Part shown: positions 11,736 through 20,739 of the stretch, one piece after another
How the letters are laid out: each line of letters starts with the position of its first letter
Numbering within the stretch: position 1 is the first letter of the stretch
Origin: Caulochytrium protostelioides
Taxonomy: Eukaryota; Chytridiomycota; Caulochytriomycetes; Caulochytriales; Caulochytriaceae
Assembly (NCBI GenBank): GCA_003615045.1
Contig: ML014137.1
Span: 62,001-126,000 of the forward strand
Length of the DNA stretch: 64,000 nucleotides
Direction: 5' to 3'
The notes under the pieces: generated by a model
What the model was told of the DNA's origin: nothing
The model's input: only the letters and a program-made list of their open reading frames with translations
The model's database searches: none
Made by a program: the position numbers and the translations under genes

Positions 11736-11776
11736 ATGCGACAGAACTAATGACTGCCAGAACGATCGAGTGCCGG

Positions 11777-11854
11777 AACGATCGATCACGGGACCAAACA
11801 AACCATCGATCATGGGACCAAACAAACCAACGATCGGTCGATTGATCGATCGTT
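11777..11854. repeat. 24-bp tandem repeat inside an 11-bp inverted repeat
   Basis: Two adjacent 24-bp units (11783-11806 and 11807-11830) share cgatca-gggaccaaacaaacca, differing at two positions. They lie between aacgatcgatc (11777-11787) and its exact reverse complement gatcgatcgtt (11844-11854). Further CGATCG strings occur nearby (11763, 11831). The block sits between Fanzor-like fragment B and the promoter elements of the gene at 12247, so it could be a mobile-element end or regulatory sequence. Confidence 0.75.
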
Positions 11855-11953
11855 GCGCCAAACAGATGGGATCGGAGCGGAGCGGAGCCAACCGTAGTAG
11901 GATGACGTCACGCTCTAAAAAAAAGCTTATTTTGCCCGTCATGGAGAGCAACG

Positions 11954-11978
11954 CACGTGCTAGACTGAGGTATATAAA
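11954..11978 (+). promoter_or_regulatory. E-box (CACGTG) and TATA box of the 12247 gene
   Basis: A CACGTG palindrome at 11954-11959, typical of bHLH factor sites, is followed 12 bases later by TATATAAAG at 11971-11979. Transcription would start about 30 bases downstream, giving a 5' leader of roughly 240 bases before the ATG at 12247. This is the clearest TATA box of the window that stands in front of a coding frame. Confidence 0.5.
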
Positions 11979-12246
11979 GGCCACTGCTGCATACCCCGTC
12001 CTTCCTCGCTCCCGTAATTGTATCGTCTGGTAGGTTCTGACACAAAAGAGCAGAGAAAGGCCGGACCAGAGCCAGTGGGGCATCCGGCCTAGTCTCGTGT
12101 CAGCCCGTCCATCGACCGCGTGACAAACTTGCTGCGGGCTCTCCACAACACTTCACCCATCCCTCTTTGAGCATTCCCATCCGTTCATTGAACGACCAGT
12201 CAGGTTGAAATTGTGTACATCACCTTTTCGCATTGCTCTTATCATC

Positions 12247-12747
12247 ATGAACACGGCCACAATCACGGACACGACAGTGACTCAGACCACCGGTGACATG
12301 GTCAGCCATGACCCCGCGCTGGTTGAGATGTCGAGCGACCGCCTCATCGGTCTCACGGGCGTGGTCTCGGCGACGCCATGGAAGATTAAAACACAGCGTG
12401 CTTTGACGGACGAAGATCGTCAGCGTCTCGGTTTAGCTGGGTCGTCCGCAACGATTCAGTCGAAACGCTACGACCGCCCGACGTATACGACGACGGCGCT
12501 GGCGAATCAAGGACCCATGCGAGTCGCTCAGTCGACTCCGACGCAAAGTTCGGTGCGTAGCTACAGCTCGGCGTCTGGGTCCACCTCGGAGCAAAGCTAC
12601 ACCCCGCAGCAGCAGATGACGAGCGGCAGCACGGGTGGCGGTACGCCGTCACACCGCTTGGATCCGACTTTCCTCGACCAAAACCGCGCTGAGCGTCATA
12701 GTCAGAGTTATCGCGTTCCGTCCAACCTCAGCCAAGGCCAGATCTAG
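12247..12747 (+). CDS. Small Ser/Thr/Gln-rich protein of unknown function
   Basis: Predicted 166-residue protein, not recognised. The open frame begins at a TTG at 12205, but the first ATG is at 12247 (MNTATITDTTVTQTTGD). The N-terminal third is Thr-rich, followed by a short more ordered segment (VVSATPWKIKTQRALTDEDRQRLGL). The rest is Ser/Thr/Gln/Tyr-rich and probably disordered. No signal peptide, membrane segment or known domain seen. It stands between Fanzor-like fragments B and C and has an upstream E-box plus TATA box, which supports a transcribed gene. Codon use is less GC-biased than in the large genes nearby. It may be a lineage-specific gene. Confidence 0.55.
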   Translation: MNTATITDTTVTQTTGDMVSHDPALVEMSSDRLIGLTGVVSATPWKIKTQRALTDEDRQRLGLAGSSATIQSKRYDRPTYTTTALANQGPMRVAQSTPTQSSVRSYSSASGSTSEQSYTPQQQMTSGSTGGGTPSHRLDPTFLDQNRAERHSQSYRVPSNLSQGQI

Positions 12748-13049
12748 GGCTCAGAGAAAGAGCCTCCTAACTCAACCGACTCACCCATCCTCGCATTCAC
12801 TCACCCACTCCCTTTCACTTTCTTGTCACCATCGTCCAGTATTTGTTCTAGTTCAAATATCACAGGGTTCGTATCAATCGGAGCTTTACTGGAGGTCCTT
12901 CCTCTGAAACGTGGGGCCCACACAGCAAGAACAGCACGACAGGCGAATTGCGGTGGGTGGCCCTGGAAGCCGTGGGTGGCCTGGGAAGCCTTACCGTCAT
13001 CCCTGCCACGAGTCCACTCAGACCGTGAACAACAATGAGATCAGTAGGT

Positions 13050-14265
13050 GCGGGCCTTTCCGTCAATTACGCCTGTGATAGCGGAGGCAGCGACCGTCAC
13101 GCGGGACTCAGTCGGCCAGACCCACCGTCTGGGGCCTCTTGCCGTGGACCCTGCGCACATGGCGTGTCATCATCCAACGGGCCGCCAGCAGGTACAGCAG
13201 AGAAGTATCGTAATGATTTACTCACATGTGAGTCAGAGAAGCTGAAGCAGCGCAAGGAAAAAACGGAGACAGTGGTCAAGGCTGCGCTGCTGAAGCACTT
13301 GCAAGGAGACGCCAAACAGCGGGTTCGAGACTCGATCCGCGCGCGCATGGAGACCTTCTCTCACCGCTACCACATTGCCAGCATCGCCATGTTCGGGCCT
13401 GCTCAAGCGATGCTTTGACGAGGTCGAGGTCGTCATGGCAGTGCCCAGAGGTGCGCCCACTTTATCACAATCGGCGCACGCGTGGTCCATGACCTGCTGA
13501 AGCAACTCGAGCGGGTGGTCTGCAACAAGAAGACCTTCAAGGCTATGGCCGCAGAGCAGTGGACGGCCACCCTGGCGTTCCCCAAGCTGGAAGGCAACGG
13601 CCGCCCGTTCACTCACACCATCGACAGCGATGGGACCAGCTTGAGAGTCCAATTCCGGCGCCAGAGGAAGATGTTCGACGCCGTGCCGATTGTCGAGGCT
13701 ACCCCTAGGACCAAGAACCCCTTGGCAGACATCTTCAGTCCGACCAAGAAACTCTCGGCAGTCAGCCTGGGTCAGTACTGCATCCTCGGGAACGACCCGG
13801 GCCGCACCAACATCTTCTTTATGACTATGGTGGTGCCCAAAAGCCAAGTCTTCAGCTGGAAGCTGACCCGAAAGCAGTACTACGTGGAAGCCGGCATGAA
13901 AGCTGCCCAAAAACAGTCAGAGACTTGGGAGTGCCATTTGAAAGAGCTGCTGCAGCGGCTGTCGGAGGCGAGCAACAAGGGCACGGGCCGACGCCAGGTC
14001 ACCGTGGTCCGATGTTTGTCGTGGTGTGAAGCCCCAGCGGCAAGTTTATGAACCGCGATCTCATTGCCGCGCTGAACATCCGACGCTGCTTGGCCGTACC
14101 CGTCAGACCGAAGGCATGGTGCCGCAACCCTGGGCAAGCGCCACTGCTGCCCAAGATCGGCATTCATTCACTCATCCGACACGGAACCGAATGCGCTACC
14201 GCCTCGGTGGGGGACCCCTGGGGGCACCACGGAGGACATGGTGTGCGTGTTGGGTCGGGGAGGAT
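13050..14265 (+). pseudogene. Fanzor-like element, copy C (longest decayed copy, RuvC-I and RuvC-III)
   Basis: The most complete member of the family, read across several frames. An N-terminal helical part (about 13215-13410, KYRNDLLTCESEKLKQRKEK and on) ends at a stop at 13416-13418. A second frame (13482-14051) contains FTHTIDSDGTSLRV, as in the beta-strand region before the nuclease domain. Next is ILGNDPGRTNIFFMT (about 13787-13825, RuvC-I with its catalytic-type Asp) and LTRKQYYVEAGMKAA. After a helical LLQRLSEASNKG segment the frame jumps straight to the C-terminus, so the RuvC-II and zinc-finger part seen in copy E is deleted. A one-base loss near 14035, judged against copy D, shifts WCEAP out of frame with GKFMNRDLIAALNIRRC (RuvC-III, about 14042-14092). 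Motif order and wording match Fanzor/TnpB proteins. Clearly non-functional. Confidence 0.68.
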
Positions 14266-14829
14266 GTGTTTGTAAAAATGGATGTATCGAGTGGCTTGGC
14301 GCATCCAAGGTGGACCGCCTCCGGTCTTCCTCTGTTTGCGCCTCCAAACTCCGCTGGCCTGGATCCAGGATTTCGGAGCTTCAGGCCAAGGGGCAGCCGT
14401 CGTTGGACTGCCCAAGGCGCACTTGAGACGGCCCCGCGCTGTCGCGTTGAACTCGAGATAGGCTTTTCGTATGTTTTTCATCAAATCTCGGTTGATAAAG
14501 TCCGTACAGGCGCAAGGCGAAACAGGACATCTCCTGTTAACGGATGAGTCCAAATCGTTATATTTTGAAATTCCTTTCTGGACAATTTCGACTGCAGTAA
14601 CCCTAGATAGGGTTTACCCTCCCTCGTGACCCAAGCGTGCCTATCCGCTTCGAGTCACCCTACGCACTCCTGTTCATCCTCGAATACGCCTAGGATCGCT
14701 GCTGCCAAACCGTCTGGTAGGCCTTCTGCTTGACTGTGCTGCCTACTTGATATCGACGGAGTGCTCGTTCATCGCCCGGCTCGGTCCCCTCCCCTTCCCA
14801 CTTGACGCGGTCAGAGAAGCCTCGTCGCG
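14266..14829. other. Region between Fanzor copy C and NOC3
   Basis: No gene supported. The last ~150 bases form the likely promoter and 5' UTR of NOC3. Confidence 0.4.
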
Positions 14830-17475
14830 ATGGGCCGCAAGCCGACCAACACGCGCACGCTGCGCAAGTTGAAGCACTACCAGGCCCCTGCGCCTTTGGG
14901 CAATGATTCTGACGTCGAACTCTCCGGCGATGATCATGATTTTCTGGAAGAGTATGGCGCGCACGCCGCCTTCTTGACGCAGCTGAACACCTCGCTGCTA
15001 GCGTTGACCGGTGCTCGCCAGAAGTACCTTGTGACGGAGAATATCCCCGAGGAGCTGAAGGTGGCAGCGTCCCGGAAACGCAAGGCCCAGGATGCTACGG
15101 ACATTGTCAACACGGCGGCCAAGCGTCGTGGTCGCCCGGACGATGACGATTTGGGCGGCGGCGATCTCGATGACGATGAATTGGACTCACTAGAGCAGCG
15201 CCGCAAGGATGCTTTTATCAAGCTGGTATCGCGCGAAGAAGAGCACGTGCACCGTCTTCCCACGAAAGATCACACCGGCAAACTGACCTTTGAAGCGCCG
15301 ACGGTTAAACCGCCGCCACCACCGAAGCCGCTCACGGACGCTGAGCAGGCTGCCAAGGCCGAGAAGACGGCGAAGGCTGAGGCCAAGGCCGTCAAGAAGG
15401 CGGAAGCCAAAGAAGCGATTGCCGCGCAGTTGATTGAGACAATGGCTGCGTCGGAAAAGGCGGCCGAGCGGCCGTTAACGGCACAGGAGCGCCTGAAACT
15501 CCGATTGGAAGAGCTGAAGCAGCACCGCGAAGACTTGGTGCACAACGCGATGGCTATCATGGCCGACCCTGATAACGAGATTGCGCGCTTGCAGGCTTTT
15601 GAGCCGCTGACGCCGGCCAGGGATCCGCAAAAGCTGTCGGTGGCATTCTTGACCCAGTGTATGGTCTACCGCGACATCATTCCAGGCTACCGTATCCGTA
15701 TCGTGACGGATGCCGAGCGCGAGGGCAAAATTTCTAAAGAAGTTCGTCGACAACGGCAGTATGAAGAGACGCTGCTTCGTCACTATCAAAACTTTTTGAA
15801 AAGCCTGTCGGTGGCGCTCGATGCTCCGAGCTCGCCGCCGACGCTCAAGCACGTGGTGCTGACCTGTCTCTGCAATCTGCTGGAGCACGCGAGTCACTTC
15901 AACTTCCGCTTCAACATCATCAGCGTGCTCATTGCGCATGCTTGTGACCCGCGGTACAGCCATCTGCGCCTAGGCACAACGCCCGGATCCACCGCCGAGC
16001 ACGTGACGGCCACGGTGACGCGCTCCAAGACGATCAAGCCCGTAACGAAACTGCTCTCACAGATCGTGGCCGACGCCCTGATTCATATGTTTGAGGAAGA
16101 CCATACAGGCGAGATCAGCAAGGAAGCCATCCGCATCATGGCCGACGAGGGTAAGCGGCGTCACAATCGGATTCCCGAGCCGCTGATCCGCGCGACGTTT
16201 CACTTGCGCGTCCGCAGTGAGATGCCGTCAGCCCTCGCCATTCTTAATCAGAGCCGCGAGGCGGAGGCCGAGCGCAAGCGCAAAGAACACGAGGCCGAGC
16301 GCAAGAAGACGGGTGCGCTGCACAAGAGTAAGCGCATCAAGAAGCACGAGAAGGCAAACTCGGATATCAATCAGGAGCTGCGCGAAGCGGATGCTGTGGT
16401 CCACCACGAGGAGCGGTTGGCGCACCACCGCGAGACGCTCAAGTACCTGTTTGTGATTTACTTCCGCATCATCAAAACGCAGCAGGAGTCGAAGCTTTTT
16501 CCGGTCGTGCTTGAAGGTCTGACAATGTTTGCGCACCTCATCAACATTGAGTTCTTTAGTGACATCTTTGCGGTGCTTAAGAAGTTACTCGTCACCTCCG
16601 AATCGGCACGCACCATCACGGCGTCCGGCGGCGGCGAGCGCCATGATGTCGATGCGTCGCCCCGCATTGGTTTGGAGAGCCGTTTGTTCTGTGTCATTAG
16701 CATGATCAAAATGCTACATATCCAGGGTCAGGCGTTGAACGAAGACCCCACCCAGATCATTACGGCGCTGTATACGATCACGCTGGATGTGATGATGCAG
16801 CCGAACGGTCAACTCGTGTACCGCTTGCAAACCATGCTGCTCTCCGCGCTCGACTTGATGTTCCTGTCGCGTCGCCAGAACATGGCTGACCGCTTGGCTG
16901 CGTTCATTAAGCGCCTGGCCTCGACGGCCATGCAGGCCGACGCCCCCGTTGCGTTGGGCATCCTCGCGCTGGTTCGCCAACTCATTATCAAGTACCCCGC
17001 CCTGCTGGCGCTGCTTGAGCCGGATGAAGAGGCTCGTGTCGGCATGGGCGGGTTCCAGCCTGAGGTAGACCAGCCCGAGCTGGCGAATGCGTTTGCGACG
17101 TCGCTGTGGGAGCTGGTGGAGCTGACGGCACATTGGCACCCGATCGTGGGCGAGTACGCGACACAGCTGCTGAAGCAAGCGCGCGCTGGGTCGGAGGCGT
17201 TGCGCCAGGCGGGCGGCGCCGCGCCGCAGCGCATCGCCCAGAGCCAGCTCTCGCTGCGCGCGATGCCGCAGCACCTACAGCCCACATGGGACCAGATGTT
17301 GGTCAATTATGAGACCTGTCGCGCGACCTTCTCGACGTTCCGTCTGACGCCGCGATTTACTCTGAACGCCGCGCAGAAGCGTAAGCTCCAGCGCAAGGGC
17401 ATTTGGTTTGGTCCGGCCGTGACCGCCGAGCCCTCCGACTTCCTTAGCGAGCTGAAGGCTCAGACGGAATCTTAA
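14830..17475 (+). CDS. NOC3: Nucleolar complex protein 3 (NOC3), ribosome biogenesis
   Basis: Predicted 881-residue nucleolar protein required, with Noc2, for maturation and export of the 60S pre-ribosome; yeast Noc3 also has a role in DNA replication licensing. It starts with a basic MGRKPTNTRTLRKLKHYQAP and an acidic stretch, then KYLVTENIPEELK. A Lys/Ala/Glu-rich segment at about 160-220 is likely coiled coil. The NOC3p domain follows (QERLKLRLEELKQHREDL ... IMADPDNEIARLQAF, then FLTQCMVYRDIIPGYRIR). The C-terminal CBF/Mak21-type helical repeat region includes KYLFVIYFRIIKTQQESKLF, RLFCVISMIKMLHIQG and the MMQPNG and YPALLALLEPDEEARVG segments. Length and order agree with fungal Noc3. The ATG at 14830 was chosen. 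It converges with the CFAP69-like gene, 183 bases apart. Confidence 0.88.
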   Translation: MGRKPTNTRTLRKLKHYQAPAPLGNDSDVELSGDDHDFLEEYGAHAAFLTQLNTSLLALTGARQKYLVTENIPEELKVAASRKRKAQDATDIVNTAAKRRGRPDDDDLGGGDLDDDELDSLEQRRKDAFIKLVSREEEHVHRLPTKDHTGKLTFEAPTVKPPPPPKPLTDAEQAAKAEKTAKAEAKAVKKAEAKEAIAAQLIETMAASEKAAERPLTAQERLKLRLEELKQHREDLVHNAMAIMADPDNEIARLQAFEPLTPARDPQKLSVAFLTQCMVYRDIIPGYRIRIVTDAEREGKISKEVRRQRQYEETLLRHYQNFLKSLSVALDAPSSPPTLKHVVLTCLCNLLEHASHFNFRFNIISVLIAHACDPRYSHLRLGTTPGSTAEHVTATVTRSKTIKPVTKLLSQIVADALIHMFEEDHTGEISKEAIRIMADEGKRRHNRIPEPLIRATFHLRVRSEMPSALAILNQSREAEAERKRKEHEAERKKTGALHKSKRIKKHEKANSDINQELREADAVVHHEERLAHHRETLKYLFVIYFRIIKTQQESKLFPVVLEGLTMFAHLINIEFFSDIFAVLKKLLVTSESARTITASGGGERHDVDASPRIGLESRLFCVISMIKMLHIQGQALNEDPTQIITALYTITLDVMMQPNGQLVYRLQTMLLSALDLMFLSRRQNMADRLAAFIKRLASTAMQADAPVALGILALVRQLIIKYPALLALLEPDEEARVGMGGFQPEVDQPELANAFATSLWELVELTAHWHPIVGEYATQLLKQARAGSEALRQAGGAAPQRIAQSQLSLRAMPQHLQPTWDQMLVNYETCRATFSTFRLTPRFTLNAAQKRKLQRKGIWFGPAVTAEPSDFLSELKAQTES

Positions 17476-17658
17476 ACTGTTGTATTTCGCAGTTTACTGG
17501 ACTATGATGCGACAACCTCTATTTAACAACTGTATGATGGTATTCTACTATGTGTGAGATGCCGTGTGCTCAGATGTTGCCGTGCGTGGCGTTGCGTGGC
17601 GTTGCGAGCCGGCTTGCTGACGACATTCTCTGTTGGTCGGGTCCGTTGAAAGGAAAGG

Positions 17659-20600
17659 TCATGGTCGTTTATCCACTGTGGCCATGCCAAGTCCTGGGGG
17701 CGCAATGAACCGTTGCACAAAGTCAGCATGTGCATCCATTTCCCGCTGGTGTGCGTAGCCCTTTACGAGCTTTTCGAACTTGACGCCCATCGCTTTGCGG
17801 CTGATAAACGCGGCTTGGCGTAAACTCAGGAACTCGGTGTCCATCGCGGTGGGCTGTCCCACGACCCGCAGAATCTCGCGCTCAACCTGCATCCACTCCT
17901 GCTGAGTCCGCATGTCGTTCTGCTGCATCAATTCGGTCACAATTGCGTTCTCAGGCGGCGACAGCGTCACGCCATCGACGCCGAGACGGAGGGCAAAGAG
18001 GTACAGGGCCGTGAGGATCGAGTCGTCCTGACCAAGCATATGGGTCCGGCCTTCGGTGTCGAACTCGTCGTCGCGCTGACGCAGCCGGTGGGTCATCGTA
18101 GACATGACCTGGGCCATACGGCGGAACCTGGCGCCAGCTGTGCCGATGGAGGTCGCGCTGGCAGAGTTGACGGAGCTCCCAATGGAAACGGAGGAGCCCA
18201 TCTTGGAGAGAGCGCGGGAGGGGGAATCAGATACAAGGGCACCGCGCGCGACTTCGAGCCATTGCAGCTCAGCGAGGTGTACGGCGTCGTCCTGGGCGCG
18301 ACGAGACCAGATTTTCACAACGAGGTTGTAGATCGTGAAAGTGCTGTCGCACTCGGCGCGCCACGAAAAGATTTGGCGGCGCACGGCCTCGTCTTCCGCA
18401 AGATCTGTCAAACACCGGATAAGCAGCTTCTGGCGGCGCTCGGATGTGGATTCGGACGTGGCCCGCAACAACAAAAAGACGACACCGGTCGAGAGGAACT
18501 CAGAGCGCAGGATCTCATTGCCGCGGGCCATGGACCACATGCACTCGATAAAAGGTTCCATGTTGTTGAGCCGGTCAGGCCAGACGCTGCGAAACTGGTT
18601 AACAATGAACGTGAGTATGCGGCGCTCGTGCGCAATTTGAGCCACGATGGTACTCCCGTTACCAAGCACGGCCAGAAACATGAGCAACCGGCTAAATACG
18701 TCGGGCGAGGGCGCTTTCTCAATGAGGTCGAAGACCACGTTGATCCGCGCTGGAGTCAGAAAGGCATTTAGTGAAATCTCGGCGTTGCGACATTCGCAGA
18801 TACATGCATCGATCAGTGTGACCGTGCGTTTGTGCTCACTGCGGCACCGCGCCGGGGTTGCGATCAACCCGAGCATCGCGTCGGGCACGTATGAGAAGAG
18901 AGCCGCCCGGCGTTCGGTTTCTTCCCTTGTATAACCGCTGTTGTCGAGAATCTTGAAAAGGTAGAAGTATGCGCTCTCAGTGCGCATCTGGAGGAGAACG
19001 CGACGAACGTCGGCGGGGCGGTCGTCGAAGACCGCTACGGCCAGCACATTGACCAACGTCATCAGATCGTAGCATTCGAATCGCTTCGTTGCGTCTCGTA
19101 GGTAAGCAAAGTTCATCAAGATAAGGCCCAGGCGTTTGACGTCGTAGCGTACGAGTGAGGCCGACCGTTCCAGCACGGCCTCTTCGATGTCCATCGAGCG
19201 CCGGATGATTTCGCCAAGCACCTCGCTGTGCTTCGAGACGAAGTCGTTCTCGGGGGTCCCCTCCAAGATCCGCGTCACGACCGTGAGCATTTCGGGAACA
19301 ATGTTCTCGCGGGTATCCGAAATACGAATCGCGGTCAGCGTGAATTGACAGATTGCCGTGAAATGCGGCCAAAACTGCGGCACGTACTGCCGGAACTGGT
19401 TGCCCTTGAGCAACGTATCGATCTTATTCCAGGCCAGGTGCGAGAGCGGCGCATTTGTCGACAGCGCGACGCGGAGCAGCCATTCCACGAGGTGCGCGTC
19501 AACGTAAAGGTCGCTCCAGGTATCAAAATTGTGTAGCGACCTCAGCAGGGCCTCCGTTTCTTCAAGGGGCATGTGATGCGCCATTCCGATGATTTGGGCC
19601 GTGATGGACATGCCGCGACGGCCACGAGAAAAGACGTAAATCACCGCAGCCATCTCACGCGAAATGTGTTCGTGCGCAACGGCAGCCGACAATCCGACTT
19701 CATTTAGTGAAGTTTCCAGGGACACACTCCCCGTTAACGTCGACAGCGTGCGCGAAAGATTCAAGCTCGATCCTTTTAGTTGCTGCTGCTGCTGCTGCTG
19801 CTGGGCACGGGCCTCCTTCTCAATGATGTGGTGGATGGCGCGCTTCGGATACCGCGTGACGGCTTTCAAGCGCGTGCGGACCGGTATGGTGATATCCGCC
19901 ACGCCCTGATTCGTCCGCGTCACCTCATCGTGGTTCTTGAGCATGATCATGATGTCGCTCTGATGCTGGAGAATCACGCGCGTGATAGGCATCAGATCCA
20001 GCTCGAGCAGCTGCGTGCACTGGGCATAGCGCTCCACATAGCCCATGATATAGTCATTGACAGTCTCGAAACCGCACTGCTGCGACGCGAGGACGTCGCG
20101 CTTGTGGAAGTAAAGAATCGATCGGATCCAGTCGGCTGCTGCCGCCGCGAGCCGGTCCCCGCAGTCGGCAGTCGGCGACTTGCGTTTGCGCTCCTTTTGG
20201 AGTAGGCTCCGTAGCCGTTGCATAAACCCGGGCAGCGATGCGTGCTCCTCGGCGGGCAGACCTCCGACATACCGCTGGGCGAGGTGGCGCAGCAGTAGCA
20301 CGTGCTGGGACGTCGGCGCGGCCTTGCCGCCGGTCCCCATGCAGGCGATCGCTTGCGCCAGCGTCTCGACTGGCTGGTGGTCCGGCCCGATCATGGGCAG
20401 CCGGAGCTGCGGGAACCGGTCGGTGGCGCCGTGACGGTTGGCGGCCGCGCCGTCGTGGTCGATGGTGCCGGGGCTGGGGCCGGCCATGGCGCTGGCCGCC
20501 TCAGCGGTCCTTGCGAAGAGGGCGATGAGGGCGACGGCTGCGGCGTGGCCGTCGGCCGCCGTCAGAGGCGCCAACCGAGTGGTCCGATGCGCGTCGGCCG

Positions 20601-20739
20601 TATCATGGATCGGGGCTCGCGGTGTCGCAGCCACGGCGGGCAACGAGGGAGCGGCCACGGCAGGCCCATTGATCAGGTGGGTGGCATGGGCCGCGAGAGC
20701 GACTGCCACGGTGCTCTGTGAACTGGCGAGCGATATCAT
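17659..20739 (-). CDS. ARM-repeat-like protein, probable CFAP69 homologue (flagellar)
   Basis: Predicted 1026-residue, almost wholly helical protein. The first ~170 residues are Ala-rich and probably disordered; a Gln8 run (CAG repeat at about 19780-19803) follows. The rest looks like armadillo/HEAT repeats. A stretch near residues 700-790 (ECMWSMARGNEILRSEFLST, GVVFLLLRAT, RCLTDLAEDEAVRRQIFSWR, YNLVVKIWSRR) matches the order of features I recall in CFAP69: a 'W..ILGC..FL..EGIFLLLDLL' block, a 'CDNPKT..HVNAWQ' block and a 'LLIKLWR' block. The tail (QAAFISRKAMGVKFEKLVKG, YAHQREMDAHADFVQRF) also parallels the CFAP69 end. CFAP69 is needed for sperm flagella and olfactory cilia. Similarity is distant; another ARM protein is possible. 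The start codon is ATG; an upstream exon cannot be excluded. Confidence 0.5.
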   Translation of the reverse strand: MISLASSQSTVAVALAAHATHLINGPAVAAPSLPAVAATPRAPIHDTADAHRTTRLAPLTAADGHAAAVALIALFARTAEAASAMAGPSPGTIDHDGAAANRHGATDRFPQLRLPMIGPDHQPVETLAQAIACMGTGGKAAPTSQHVLLLRHLAQRYVGGLPAEEHASLPGFMQRLRSLLQKERKRKSPTADCGDRLAAAAADWIRSILYFHKRDVLASQQCGFETVNDYIMGYVERYAQCTQLLELDLMPITRVILQHQSDIMIMLKNHDEVTRTNQGVADITIPVRTRLKAVTRYPKRAIHHIIEKEARAQQQQQQQQLKGSSLNLSRTLSTLTGSVSLETSLNEVGLSAAVAHEHISREMAAVIYVFSRGRRGMSITAQIIGMAHHMPLEETEALLRSLHNFDTWSDLYVDAHLVEWLLRVALSTNAPLSHLAWNKIDTLLKGNQFRQYVPQFWPHFTAICQFTLTAIRISDTRENIVPEMLTVVTRILEGTPENDFVSKHSEVLGEIIRRSMDIEEAVLERSASLVRYDVKRLGLILMNFAYLRDATKRFECYDLMTLVNVLAVAVFDDRPADVRRVLLQMRTESAYFYLFKILDNSGYTREETERRAALFSYVPDAMLGLIATPARCRSEHKRTVTLIDACICECRNAEISLNAFLTPARINVVFDLIEKAPSPDVFSRLLMFLAVLGNGSTIVAQIAHERRILTFIVNQFRSVWPDRLNNMEPFIECMWSMARGNEILRSEFLSTGVVFLLLRATSESTSERRQKLLIRCLTDLAEDEAVRRQIFSWRAECDSTFTIYNLVVKIWSRRAQDDAVHLAELQWLEVARGALVSDSPSRALSKMGSSVSIGSSVNSASATSIGTAGARFRRMAQVMSTMTHRLRQRDDEFDTEGRTHMLGQDDSILTALYLFALRLGVDGVTLSPPENAIVTELMQQNDMRTQQEWMQVEREILRVVGQPTAMDTEFLSLRQAAFISRKAMGVKFEKLVKGYAHQREMDAHADFVQRFIAPPGLGMATVDKRP

